A stretch of 64,000 nucleotides of DNA from Gemmatimonadota bacterium (GTDB lineage: Bacteria; Gemmatimonadota; Gemmatimonadetes; Palauibacterales; KS3-K002): the NCBI GenBank assembly GCA_020344215.1, contig CP070815.1:2079132-2143131 (forward strand), written 5' to 3'. This document shows positions 25,793-34,319 of this stretch, in pieces; position 1 is the first letter of the stretch, and each line of letters opens with the position of its first letter. The position numbers and the translations under genes were made by a program. Under the pieces are notes generated by a model, which was not told the DNA's origin, did not search any database, and saw only the letters and a program-made list of their open reading frames with translations.

Positions 25793-27233
25793 AGAGGGCC
25801 TAATCCAGGATACCAGCGCCCTACTGAGCGGTGAGGGGCGCAAGGTTCTGGCGGCGCTGTACGCGACCATGCGCTCGCTGCGGCTCTACCCTCTCGAGAA
25901 CCAGGTGGTGCAGCGGGCACTGGCCGAGGTGGAGGCGACGGTGCGCATACCGTTGAACCGGGAAGGGCGAGTGCAACTCCGCCTCGCCGGCGACTTCGTC
26001 TTCTTCAACGACGTGCGGGTCAGACTCGATCTCGGCAACTACGCCAGCTTCGTCTTCGTGCGGAAGTCGTTGGAGGTGCACGGGGTGGGCAGCATCGACA
26101 TCAATCCAGCGGTCGATATCCGCGAGTGGACATCGTTCCTATCCCTGCTGGTTCAGGAGCCGGAGGCGACCCCGGAAGCGACTCTGGAGGCGGTCCAGCA
26201 GCGCATACAGCAGGCGGGTGTCGAGTACATCAGCGTGGGGCCGCCGGCAGCGCTGGTCGAAGCACTGAGCCTGAGCGAAGAGGCCAAGGAAGCGGCGCGG
26301 CGGACGTATGCACGCTCGGTCAGCGTGGTCAAGGATGTGATGACCAGTGTTCGGCTAGGTAAGGCCTGGAGCGGTCGGCGCGTCAAGCGCGTCGTCTTGG
26401 GAATCGTGGACCAGGTGCTCCACGACGAAGCCGCCATGCTCGGCATGACGACGCTCCGCGACTACGACGAGTACACGTTCACCCACTCGGTGAACGTTTG
26501 CATCCTCTCGGTGGCTCTCGGGCAGAAGCTCGGGTTCAGCCGGCTACAGCTCTTCGATCTCGGTCTGGGTGCCCTGTTCCACGATGTGGGCAAGTCGCGG
26601 GTGCCGCTCAGCGTGCTGAACAAGGAGGGCCGGCTGGACAAAGAGGAGTGGAGGGTCATGAGCCAGCACCCGGAGTTCGGGTTGATCCTCCTCTTCGACC
26701 TGCACGGGTTCGAGGAGCCGCCCTACAGGGCGATGCTCACGGCCTACGAGCATCACATGCGCACCGATTTCACCGGCTACCCGAGGGTGGTCCGCGATCG
26801 CTGGATGGGGTTTTTCTCGCGAATCGTTGCTGTGGCCGATGCCTTCGACGCCGCGACCAGCAAACGGAGCTACCAGTACATTCCGTTCCCTCCCGACGAG
26901 GTGCTGCGCGAGATGCGGGACAACCCATCCCGCGGCTTCGACTCCACCGTGGTCAAGGCCTTCGTCAACATGATGGGTATCTATCCCGTCGGAACGCTGT
27001 GCATCCTCGACACGGGCGAGTTGGCTGTGGTTGTGGCGCCGAGCCCGAACCCCGAAGAGCTGCACCGTCCCCTGGTGAGGGTCGTCTCGGATGCCAGCGG
27101 TCGGAAGCTACCGGAGCCGCCCCTGGTCGACCTATCGGATGAAGACCCGGCGACCGGGCGTCCGCTGCGCACCATCGTGAAAACGACCGACCCCGACAAG
27201 TACAGCATCACGGTCTCCGACTACGTCGCCTGA
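25770..27233 (+). CDS. HD-GYP domain protein
   Basis: A 487-residue predicted cyclic-di-nucleotide phosphodiesterase. The HD motif FHDVGKSRVP is near residue 273 with an upstream His in FTHSVNV, and the GYP-like motif EHHMRTDFTGYPR lies near 335. It departs from the usual HHExxDGSGYP: Glu is Met and Gly is Phe, so activity may differ. The N-terminal 170 residues (LYATMRSLRLYPLENQVVQ) form an unknown domain shared in style with the preceding protein. ATG 25770 has GAGGAGG ten bases upstream, inside the HEAT gene. Ending at 27233, it is followed by the pan promoter. Confidence 0.85.
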   Translation: MMMVMRGEEGLIQDTSALLSGEGRKVLAALYATMRSLRLYPLENQVVQRALAEVEATVRIPLNREGRVQLRLAGDFVFFNDVRVRLDLGNYASFVFVRKSLEVHGVGSIDINPAVDIREWTSFLSLLVQEPEATPEATLEAVQQRIQQAGVEYISVGPPAALVEALSLSEEAKEAARRTYARSVSVVKDVMTSVRLGKAWSGRRVKRVVLGIVDQVLHDEAAMLGMTTLRDYDEYTFTHSVNVCILSVALGQKLGFSRLQLFDLGLGALFHDVGKSRVPLSVLNKEGRLDKEEWRVMSQHPEFGLILLFDLHGFEEPPYRAMLTAYEHHMRTDFTGYPRVVRDRWMGFFSRIVAVADAFDAATSKRSYQYIPFPPDEVLREMRDNPSRGFDSTVVKAFVNMMGIYPVGTLCILDTGELAVVVAPSPNPEELHRPLVRVVSDASGRKLPEPPLVDLSDEDPATGRPLRTIVKTTDPDKYSITVSDYVA

Positions 27234-27314
27234 GCGAGCGGGGCGGCGGGGGCACATAGTCGGCCGGTAGCACAACGGGCGAGTGCGGCCCCTCCGTCAT
27301 CGCGGCCCTCCGGT

Positions 27315-27344
27315 TTGACACCTCCAAATCGGCGGGGCTAACAT
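27315..27344 (+). promoter_or_regulatory. Strong sigma70-like promoter for panB
   Basis: A perfect TTGACA (27315-27320), an 18-base spacer and TAACAT (27339-27344) precede panB. The expected start site at about 27351 is within a few bases of the GTG 27352 and ATG 27355, so the transcript would have no leader. Confidence 0.72.
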
Positions 27345-27354
27345 CCGATCTGTG

Positions 27355-28191
27355 ATGGCCAAGGAACCCCCAGGGCAGAAGAAAGCTCGGCGCCAGGTGA
27401 CGACGCTCGAGTTCGTCGCCATGAAGCAGCGCGGCGAGCGGATCGCCATGCTCACGGCTTACGACTACCTGATGGCCGGGCTCGTCGATGAGGCCGGCGT
27501 CGACTGCGTGCTGGTAGGCGACTCGCTGGGCCAGGTCGTCGCGGGCGAAGACTCCACCCTGCCAGTCACCCTCGACCAGATGATCTACCACGCCAAGGCG
27601 GTACACCGGGGACTCGAGCGGGCGCTCCTCGTCGTAGACATGCCGTTCCTCACCTACCAGATCTCGGCCGAAGAAGCGATCCGCAACTGCGGCCGCGTGT
27701 TACAGGAGACGGGCGCCCAGGCGGTGAAGCTGGAAGGTGGCCACGCCGAGATCGCGCGGACGATCCGCCGGCTCGTGGACTCGGGTATCCCCGTGATGGG
27801 TCATCTGGGCCTCACGCCACAGTCGGTGCACAAGCTCGGTGGCTACCGGCTCGTCGGCAGGGCGGAGGACGAGCAGCAGCGGCTGCTGGCCGACGCCGCG
27901 CGCCTGGTCGACGCGGGGTGCTTCAGCATCGTGCTCGAGATGCTGCCTAGAGGGCTTGCCGGCACGATAACCCGCTCGGTTCCCATCCCCACCATCGGGA
28001 TCGGGGCCGGCCCTGAGTGCGATGGCCAGGTCTTAGTCCTCCCAGACATGCTGGGTTTGAACGAAGGATTCAGCCCCGGCTTCCTCAAGCGCTACGCCGG
28101 GCTGGCGACGAGCGTCCGCGAGGCGGTCGGCGCCTACGTGCGCGATGTGAAGGAGGGCAACTATCCCGGGCCCGAGCACTCGTACGAGTGA
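27355..28191 (+). CDS. panB: Ketopantoate hydroxymethyltransferase
   Basis: First enzyme of pantothenate synthesis: transfers a hydroxymethyl group from methylene-tetrahydrofolate to ketoisovalerate. Family motifs are MLTAYDYLMAGLVDEAGVD, VGDSLGQVVAG (metal aspartate), FLTYQISAEEAIRNCGRVLQ, KLEGG and IGIGAGPECDGQVLVLPDMLG. The length is about 278. GTG 27352 directly precedes ATG 27355; there is no Shine-Dalgarno, and the promoter lies only eight bases away, so a leaderless mRNA is likely. panC and panD follow, giving the full panBCD set. Confidence 0.95.
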   Translation: MAKEPPGQKKARRQVTTLEFVAMKQRGERIAMLTAYDYLMAGLVDEAGVDCVLVGDSLGQVVAGEDSTLPVTLDQMIYHAKAVHRGLERALLVVDMPFLTYQISAEEAIRNCGRVLQETGAQAVKLEGGHAEIARTIRRLVDSGIPVMGHLGLTPQSVHKLGGYRLVGRAEDEQQRLLADAARLVDAGCFSIVLEMLPRGLAGTITRSVPIPTIGIGAGPECDGQVLVLPDMLGLNEGFSPGFLKRYAGLATSVREAVGAYVRDVKEGNYPGPEHSYE

Positions 28192-28210
28192 GCTGCCGCG
28201 CCTACCTGCC

Positions 28211-29080
28211 GTGAAAACCGTCAGAACGATCTCAGAGGTCAGAGAAGAGGTGAGACGGGCCCGTAGCGCCGGGCGCACCGTCGGGCTCGTGCCGACAATG
28301 GGCTTCCTTCACGAGGGCCATCTCAGCCTGGTAGACCGATGCCGCGAGCTCTCAGACTACGTAGTCATGTCGATCTTCGTGAACCCGCTTCAATTCGGCC
28401 CGTCTGAGGACTTCGATCACTACCCCCGCAACCTGGAGCGCGATCTGGACTTGGCGGAGGAACGGGGCGTCGACCTGGTGTTCGCGCCTGACGACCGCGA
28501 GCTCTACCCAGGCGCGATGACCGTGGCCGTCACACCCAGGCGGCTCGCCGATCGACTGTGCGGCCTGAGCCGCCCGGGCCACTTCGAGGGCGTGCTCACC
28601 GTTGTCAGCAAGCTGTTCGGGATCGTTCAACCCGACATCGGCGTTTTTGGACAGAAGGACTTCCAGCAGGCCGTCCTGATCGCGAAGACGGCGGCGGACC
28701 TCAATATGGCGATACGCGTCGAGGTGGCGCCGACGGTGCGGGAGCCGGACGGCCTGGCTATGAGCTCCCGCAACGAGTATCTGTCCGAGGCGGACCGCCG
28801 ACGGGCCTTGAGCCTGTCCCGCGCCCTGGCCGCTGCGGTGAGGGCCTTCCAATCCGGCGAGCGTGACGCGGGGCTGATTCGCTCGGGCGTTGTCGAGATC
28901 CTGGAAGCCGCCGGCGTCGAGGTGGAATACGCCGAGGTCGTCTCCGCCGACGAGCTCGCACCTGTGGAACGGGTGGAGGAGGGGACTGTGGTGGTGGTGG
29001 CGGCTCGCGTCGGCGCGACCCGGCTTATCGACAATGTACGGCTGGGGCGGCCGGACCGGGGGCTGGCAGAGCTACTCTAG
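28211..29080 (+). CDS. panC: Pantothenate synthetase
   Basis: Joins pantoate and beta-alanine with ATP. It carries the HIGH-like motif TMGFLHEGHLSLVDR and the KMSKS-equivalent AMSSRNEYLSEADRR region, plus NPLQFGPSEDFDHYPR and FGQKDFQQAVL. At 289 residues it has normal length. The start is GTG 28211 (19 bases after panB) with no strong Shine-Dalgarno, so coupling to panB is likely. The three pan genes are in order B-C-D, with a longer leader before panD. Confidence 0.95.
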   Translation: MKTVRTISEVREEVRRARSAGRTVGLVPTMGFLHEGHLSLVDRCRELSDYVVMSIFVNPLQFGPSEDFDHYPRNLERDLDLAEERGVDLVFAPDDRELYPGAMTVAVTPRRLADRLCGLSRPGHFEGVLTVVSKLFGIVQPDIGVFGQKDFQQAVLIAKTAADLNMAIRVEVAPTVREPDGLAMSSRNEYLSEADRRRALSLSRALAAAVRAFQSGERDAGLIRSGVVEILEAAGVEVEYAEVVSADELAPVERVEEGTVVVVAARVGATRLIDNVRLGRPDRGLAELL

Positions 29081-29178
29081 GGCAGGGAATCGCGTATATT
29101 TCCGGTGCTAGGAACGGAATATAACCCCTGGTCGATCAAACGGTCTCGGCATGTGGGTTATTGATGATTGAGTGTGAG

Positions 29179-29553
29179 ATGCGAAGAGAACTCTGCAAGT
29201 CGAAGATACACGGCGCGACGGTAACGGAAGCGAACCTCTACTATGAGGGCTCGCTCACGCTCGACCTAGATCTGATCGAAGCCGCTGACCTCGTGCCGTA
29301 CGAACGGATCCAGGTGGTGAACATCAACAACGGCTCGCGACTCGAGACGTACGTGATACCGGGCGAGCGTGGCTCGGGCGCCGTGGCCCTGAACGGGGCC
29401 GCCGCCCGCCTGGGCACGGCAGGGGACCAGGTGATCCTAATCAGCTACGCTCACTACGACGAGTCGGAGGTCGTGGGGCATGAGCCACGCGTCGTCTTCG
29501 TCGACGAGCGCAACCGGGTCTCGAAGCGAAGCCTCCGGGTAACGGCGCCCTGA
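29179..29553 (+). CDS. panD: Aspartate 1-decarboxylase precursor
   Basis: Makes beta-alanine from aspartate with a pyruvoyl cofactor formed by self-cleavage. The cleavage site is YYEGSLT, with Gly24-Ser25 when ATG 29179 is used, exactly the E. coli numbering. The open frame begins at TTG 29161 but the six extra residues do not fit the family. [20 protein letters not shown] and [15 protein letters not shown] are family motifs. The C-terminus ([12 protein letters not shown]) is of normal length. The leader 29095-29123 contains an imperfect palindrome (see findings). Confidence 0.95.
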   Translation: MRRELCKSKIHGATVTEANLYYEGSLTLDLDLIEAADLVPYERIQVVNINNGSRLETYVIPGERGSGAVALNGAAARLGTAGDQVILISYAHYDESEVVGHEPRVVFVDERNRVSKRSLRVTAP

Positions 29554-29637
29554 AGCCCGTCTGACCCCCCTTCTGCGCGTCGGAGCATCGCCGGATATGT
29601 GCATCCGCCTGTGCAGGCGGAGCGATCGACCGCACCG

Positions 29638-30213
29638 ATGATGCGTCTCGAACTGCACCCGCTCATCGTCGCCGCCGCAGGTGGCGAACTGCCCGAGTGG
29701 GCCCAGGTGCGGCCGGCGCGGATGCCTCATCTCGCGTCGGTGGCGAACCTGCTGGCGCGCTGGGCGACGGAACTGGGTCTCGACGAGCACGATCACACAC
29801 GTTGGGCGGCGGCCGGCTGGCTGCACGACTCGCTCCGTGACGCGGCTGCAGGGACGCTCGCCGCGGATGCACGTGATTACCCGGAGCCGGTCCGCCACGC
29901 GCCGGCTGCCGCCGAGCGACTGAGGGCGGAGGGTGTGGCCGACGGGGAGCTCCTGGACGCCATCAGGTACCATCCTCTGGGAAACCGGGGCCTCGGCCCG
30001 CTCGGTCGCTATCTCTACCTGGCAGACTACCTCGAGCCGACGAGGCCGTTTGCCCCGGCGGAGAACGCAGCCTTGCGCGCCCGGCTACCTCATAGACCCG
30101 AGCCGGCCTTGAAGCGGGTTTGCGCTCTCCGCATCGCCGAGACGCTGAGGCGCGGGATGCCGCTTCGTTACGAGACTGTCGCCTTCTGGAACGAGCTGCA
30201 GGAGGGCGAGTGA
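29638..30213 (+). CDS. YqeK-like HD-domain hydrolase
   Basis: About 191 residues, HD superfamily. It has the metal residues His (RMPHLASV), the pair GWLHDSLRD and the later RYHPLGNRG...YLADYLEPTR, the arrangement of YqeK-type diadenosine tetraphosphate hydrolases. The start may be ATG 29638 (chosen), ATG 29641 or GTG 29599; no strong Shine-Dalgarno separates them. YqeK normally lies by nadD and rsfS, neither of which is here. The stop overlaps the next gene by four bases (GTGA). Probable role is breakdown of stress nucleotides (inference). Confidence 0.78.
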   Translation: MMRLELHPLIVAAAGGELPEWAQVRPARMPHLASVANLLARWATELGLDEHDHTRWAAAGWLHDSLRDAAAGTLAADARDYPEPVRHAPAAAERLRAEGVADGELLDAIRYHPLGNRGLGPLGRYLYLADYLEPTRPFAPAENAALRARLPHRPEPALKRVCALRIAETLRRGMPLRYETVAFWNELQEGE

Positions 30214-30713
30214 ACAGTCGGCTGCAGACCGTCGTCCTCGCCGTTGTCTTCCTGGTCGTCGGCGCCTTCACGGCCTCGCTGTGGCTCGAGATCCGGCGCG
30301 AGACGCCGCTGTCAGTCGAGCCGCCTCAGGGGCATTGGCAGGGACGGCGCATACGCGTCGAGGTTCTCAACGGGGTGGGGGTGAACAGGTTGGCCGAGCG
30401 TGCCACCGAGCGCCTCCGCGAGCTCGACTTCGACGTGGTCTATTACGGCAACCTCGAGCCATTCGACCGGGACAGCTCGGTCGCCATCGCGCGGCTTGAC
30501 GATTTGGAGCCGGCCCGGCGCGTCGCAGACGCCTTGGGGCTCCACCGTGTCGTCCACGAGCCCGACCGCAACCTCTACCTCGACGTCACGGTGGTCTTGG
30601 GTGCCGACTGGGCCCACCCCGGTGAGCTTCCCAACGTGGGAGAGGAGATAGGAGAGGGGACCACCTGGTGGCACCGAGTGAAGCGGGCGGCGAAGCGTCT
30701 GTGGCCGGGGTAG
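30210..30713 (+). CDS. LytR C-terminal-like membrane protein
   Basis: A 167-residue protein that begins with a single membrane helix (TVVLAVVFLVVGAFTASLW) and a short linker. It then has a LytR_C-type domain: IRVEVLNGVGVNRLAERATERL and VVYYGN with the spacing of that family. GTG 30210 overlaps the yqeK-like stop by four bases, with GGAGGG five bases upstream, so coupling is strong. LytR_C domains usually follow a LytR-Cps2A-Psr enzyme; here the domain stands alone, probably at the cytoplasmic membrane with the domain outside. Function unknown. Confidence 0.75.
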   Translation: MNSRLQTVVLAVVFLVVGAFTASLWLEIRRETPLSVEPPQGHWQGRRIRVEVLNGVGVNRLAERATERLRELDFDVVYYGNLEPFDRDSSVAIARLDDLEPARRVADALGLHRVVHEPDRNLYLDVTVVLGADWAHPGELPNVGEEIGEGTTWWHRVKRAAKRLWPG

Positions 30714-30802
30714 CGGGGCGCTCCAGACTGCGCTCGGACGACTTCCCCGGGCGCCCGCGTGTAAGGTGGCTGCAGCGTTGTTGCAGTAACCGCCTGGCTC
30801 TG

Positions 30803-30831
30803 TTGATGGGCCTCAGCGGTGCTAATATCTT
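30803..30831 (+). promoter_or_regulatory. Promoter of the ptsN gene
   Basis: TTGATG (30803-30808), a 17-base spacer and TATCTT (30826-30831) form a sigma70-like promoter; the predicted start is near 30838 and the gene starts at 30869. Confidence 0.55.
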
Positions 30832-30868
30832 ACACGTTTGGGTCTTACTTTGAGTACCGGTACCGTAG

Positions 30869-31390
30869 ATGTCGCAAGCGAGCGCGCAGGGCGGGGCGGA
30901 GAGCGCCGCCGCAGGGTTGAACGTCATTCGGGTCAGCGACCTGCTCGCACCCGAGCGCGTCAAGGTGCCGCTGGATAGCCTCGACAAGGAGGGCATTCTG
31001 CTGGAGCTTGTCGACCTTGTCGCCAGCTCGGAGGGGCTCACAACGCAGCGGGATGAGGTCTACCAGGCCATCTGGGAGCGGGAGGAGGTTCTGAGTACGG
31101 GCATCGGCGAGGGGGTCGCGCTCCCGCACGCGAAGCTGGGCGGCCTGGAGGCAATGGTGATGGCAGCCGGTGTCTGCCGCGAGCCGGTAGATTTCGGCGC
31201 GTTGGATAGCGAACCCGTGCGGCTTCTCTTCCTGCTACTGAGTCCCGAGGCGGCGGCGGGCTCACAGGTCAGGGCCTTGAGCCGCATCAGCCGCCTGGTG
31301 CGCGATGAATCGTTGCGTAAGCGGCTGGTATCGGTTGAGGACGCGGGGCGGTTTCTCCAGGTACTGGAAGACGCTGAGCGCGCGATCTGA
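30869..31390 (+). CDS. PTS IIA (PtsN-type) protein
   Basis: A 173-residue fructose/mannitol-type PTS EIIA domain. The phosphorylated His is His87 in GVALPHAKL. The region TQRDEVYQAIWEREEVLSTGIGEG and LLFLLLSPEAAAGSQ are typical for PtsN-like nitrogen-PTS proteins. No EI, HPr or EIIB/EIIC is in the window, so a regulatory role is more likely than sugar transport (inference). The first 20 residues (SQASAQGGAESAAAG) are a disordered extra segment. It lies between the LytR_C gene and aspS with its own promoter at 30803-30831. Confidence 0.87.
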   Translation: MSQASAQGGAESAAAGLNVIRVSDLLAPERVKVPLDSLDKEGILLELVDLVASSEGLTTQRDEVYQAIWEREEVLSTGIGEGVALPHAKLGGLEAMVMAAGVCREPVDFGALDSEPVRLLFLLLSPEAAAGSQVRALSRISRLVRDESLRKRLVSVEDAGRFLQVLEDAERAI

Positions 31391-31518
31391 GTATCGCCGC
31401 ACTCGGTCGCCGAACCATATGAGATCGTCACTCAGACTCACGTCCGGTTATTTCCCCTCCGCAGCGGGTGACTGTCGCCTGGGCTGAGATCCCACACCCT
31501 TAGCAATTGGCTTATTGC

Positions 31519-33306
31519 ATGTCGGATTCGCTCTACAGCACCTCTTACCGAACTCATATGGCGGGTGAGCTGCGTGCCGAGCATGTTGGCACGAGGGTTC
31601 GCCTCGCCGGCTGGGTACACAGGCGTCGCGACCTGGGCGGCCTCGTCTTCATCGGCTTGCGTGATCGCAAAGGCGTCGTGCAGGTCTCTTGCGATCCCGA
31701 CGTGTTGTCCGAGGCGGCGATGGAGGGGGCGCGGCGGTTGGGCTCCGAAGTAGTGGTCGCCGTCGAGGGCGAGGTCGTCGCCCGGCCGCCGGAGGCGGTC
31801 AACCCGGACATGGAGACTGGGGCAATCGAGGTGAAGGCAGAGGCCATCGCGCAGCTCGCGCCGGCCGAGACACCGCCGATCCTCGTCGCCTACGGCGCCG
31901 ACGAGGAGCTGTCCTCGGAGGAACTGCGGCTTCGTTATCGGTTCCTAGATCTGCGCCGGCCGGAGATGCAGCGCAATCTCGTGTTGCGACATCGCATCTT
32001 CCAGTCGATCCGCCGCACCCTGGACGAGTTGGAGTTCATCGACGTCGAGACGCCGATGCTGACACGGCCGACCCCCGAAGGGGCACGCGACTACCTTGTT
32101 CCCAGCCGCGTGAGCCCCGGCGAGTTCTATGCGCTACCCCAGTCGCCGCAGCTCTACAAGCAAATCCTGATGGTCGCAGGCTTCGATCGCTACTTCCAGA
32201 TCGCCCGCTGCCTGAGGGACGAAGACTTGCGCGCCGACCGGCAGCCCGAGTTCACCCAGCTCGACCTCGAGATGTCGTTCGTCAGCGAGGAGGACGTCTG
32301 GACGGCGATCGAGACCGTCATGGTTGCCGTGTGGCGGGATGTCGCGGGGCGCACGGTAGAGCAGCCGTTCCTGCGCATGCCCTTCCGCGACGCGATGGAG
32401 CGATACGGCTGCGACAAGCCGGACCTGCGCATCGCGTGGGAGCTGCGCGATCTGAGCGAGGTCTTGCGGGAGAGTGAATTCCGCATCTTCCGCGGCGCTG
32501 TCGAGAGTGGGGGGCGGGTGCGCGGCTTCCGGGTGCCGGGAGGCGCGCAGCTCAGCCGGAAGGCGCTGGACGAGCTGGACAAGGTGGCTCAGAGCGGGGG
32601 AGCGCCGGGCGCCCTCTGGACCAAGCTCAGTGGCTCGGGAGCCCAGGGCGGTTTCGGGCCGAAGCTGGCAGAGCCGGAGCTGGCGGCGGTGAGGGAGCGG
32701 CTCGAGGCGCTGGACGGCGATCTCATAGTGGTGATCGCTGGCGCCGATGATCTGGCCAACCCGGCCCTCGACGCCCTGCGGCGCCACCTCGGGTCGGTGA
32801 TGGGGGCGGTGGAAGAGGGGGACCGCTTCCTCTGGGTCACGGAGTTTCCGCTCTTCGAGCGCGAGCCGGAGAGCGATGATCCGGTGCCGAGCCACCACCC
32901 GTTCACCGGGCTCAATCTCGAGGATCTCGATAAGCTGGAGCATGATCCGCTGTCCGTGCGCTCACGCGCCTACGACCTCGTCTACAACGGCTCGGAGCTC
33001 GGCAGCGGCAGCATACGTATCAATGAGCCCAACCTGCAGCGCCGCGTACTGGCGGTGCTCGGCATCGGGCCGGAGGAAGCCCAGCGCAAGTTCGGGTTCC
33101 TGCTGGAGGCATTCAAGTACGGCGCGCCCCCGCACGGCGGTTTTGCCATCGGTCTCGATCGCGTCGTGATGCACCTAGCCGGCGCGTCATCGTTGAGGGA
33201 GGTCATCGCGTTCCCCAAGACTACGGCTGCCCGGGCGCTCATGGAAGGAGCTCCGGCGCCCATGGCCGATAAAGATCTGAAGGAACTAGGGATCAAGCTT
33301 AGCTGA
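31519..33306 (+). CDS. aspS: Aspartyl-tRNA synthetase
   Basis: Class II aminoacyl-tRNA synthetase, 595 residues from ATG 31519, the bacterial form with a GAD insertion (about 300-410). The N-terminal OB fold (VRLAGWVHRRRDLGG), motif 2 FQIARCLRDEDLRADRQPEF and motif 3 GFAIGLDRVVM are all present. TTG 31507 is an in-frame alternative. No Shine-Dalgarno is seen before ATG 31519; instead an inverted repeat GCAAT/ATTGC (31503-31518) touches the start codon. Whether the enzyme is discriminating or also charges tRNA-Asn cannot be told. phoH follows 8 bases later. Confidence 0.96.
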   Translation: MSDSLYSTSYRTHMAGELRAEHVGTRVRLAGWVHRRRDLGGLVFIGLRDRKGVVQVSCDPDVLSEAAMEGARRLGSEVVVAVEGEVVARPPEAVNPDMETGAIEVKAEAIAQLAPAETPPILVAYGADEELSSEELRLRYRFLDLRRPEMQRNLVLRHRIFQSIRRTLDELEFIDVETPMLTRPTPEGARDYLVPSRVSPGEFYALPQSPQLYKQILMVAGFDRYFQIARCLRDEDLRADRQPEFTQLDLEMSFVSEEDVWTAIETVMVAVWRDVAGRTVEQPFLRMPFRDAMERYGCDKPDLRIAWELRDLSEVLRESEFRIFRGAVESGGRVRGFRVPGGAQLSRKALDELDKVAQSGGAPGALWTKLSGSGAQGGFGPKLAEPELAAVRERLEALDGDLIVVIAGADDLANPALDALRRHLGSVMGAVEEGDRFLWVTEFPLFEREPESDDPVPSHHPFTGLNLEDLDKLEHDPLSVRSRAYDLVYNGSELGSGSIRINEPNLQRRVLAVLGIGPEEAQRKFGFLLEAFKYGAPPHGGFAIGLDRVVMHLAGASSLREVIAFPKTTAARALMEGAPAPMADKDLKELGIKLS

Positions 33307-33314
33307 AAGAGTAC

Positions 33315-34319
33315 ATGCCTGATCAATCAACGGACTCTTCGCAGATAGTTCAGCACCGTATCCCCGCAGAGGGCGCGGACCAGCTCATCCTGGCAGGGGT
33401 GAACGACGCCAACCTTCAGGAACTGGCTGGGATCTGCGGATGCCGTGTCGTATTGAGGGATGATGCGCTCGTGCTCTCGGGTGCACTCGCCGACGTGGAG
33501 CGCTGTGTGCCCATCGCGCAGCACATGATCGATCGTGCCCGCATGCAGACGCCGTTCTCTGTCAGCGACATACAGCGTTTCGCCGATGTCGTGGCCGAGA
33601 GCGAGGGTTTGGCACCCAGCGCCCTTGAGGCCACCAAGATCATCTTGGCGGGTTCCCGCAGGATCATCACACCAAAGTCCGCCGGCCAGAAGCTCTACAT
33701 CGATGAGATCAACCGTGATGAGATCGTGATCGGCATCGGACCGGCGGGTACGGGGAAGACGTATTTGGCGGTGGCTATGGCCGTCGACGCGCTCCACAAG
33801 AAGCGCGTTCGCCGCATCGTTCTGGTACGCCCGGTGGTCGAGGCCGGCGAGCGGCTCGGGTTCCTGCCGGGCAGCGTGGAGGAGAAGGTCGATCCGTACC
33901 TGCGGCCGCTCTACGACGCGCTGGGCGACATGATGCCGCCGGAGCAGCTACGTCGAGCGCTGGAGAACAGAACACTGGAAATCGCGCCGCTCGCCTACAT
34001 GCGCGGCCGCACGCTCTCCGATGCGTTCGTCATCCTCGATGAGGCCCAGAACACGACTACGTTACAGATGAAGATGTTCTTGACGCGGCTGGGTCTGAAT
34101 TCGAAGGCGGTGATCACCGGTGACAAGACGCAGATCGATCTACCGCGTCGCGAGGACTCCGGGCTGCTGGAGGTCGAGCGAATCCTCCAGGGCATCGACG
34201 GGGTCTCCTTCGTCTACCTGACGGGGGCAGATGTGGTCCGCCACCGATTGGTGAAGGATATCATCAAGGCGTACGCACGGGTCCGCCCCAACAACGAACA
34301 CTCGCAGGAGAGCGAATGA
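33315..34319 (+). CDS. phoH: PhoH-like ATPase
   Basis: A 334-residue protein with an N-terminal KH-like segment and a P-loop domain. Walker A is GPAGTGKTYLA near residue 142 and Walker B is FVILDEAQNTT near 240. The motif DKTQIDLP and RGRTLSDAF are conserved in the family. Role likely in RNA or ribosome metabolism, as it precedes the 7TM-HD and ybeY genes, the usual phoH-HD-ybeY order. The next gene overlaps by four bases (ATGA). Confidence 0.93.
   Translation: MPDQSTDSSQIVQHRIPAEGADQLILAGVNDANLQELAGICGCRVVLRDDALVLSGALADVERCVPIAQHMIDRARMQTPFSVSDIQRFADVVAESEGLAPSALEATKIILAGSRRIITPKSAGQKLYIDEINRDEIVIGIGPAGTGKTYLAVAMAVDALHKKRVRRIVLVRPVVEAGERLGFLPGSVEEKVDPYLRPLYDALGDMMPPEQLRRALENRTLEIAPLAYMRGRTLSDAFVILDEAQNTTTLQMKMFLTRLGLNSKAVITGDKTQIDLPRREDSGLLEVERILQGIDGVSFVYLTGADVVRHRLVKDIIKAYARVRPNNEHSQESE

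Noticed and set aside
24404-25870. A 488-codon minus-strand frame across the HEAT gene
   Set aside because: No family motif, high His/Arg/Gln content, and the plus-strand gene carries HEAT repeats.
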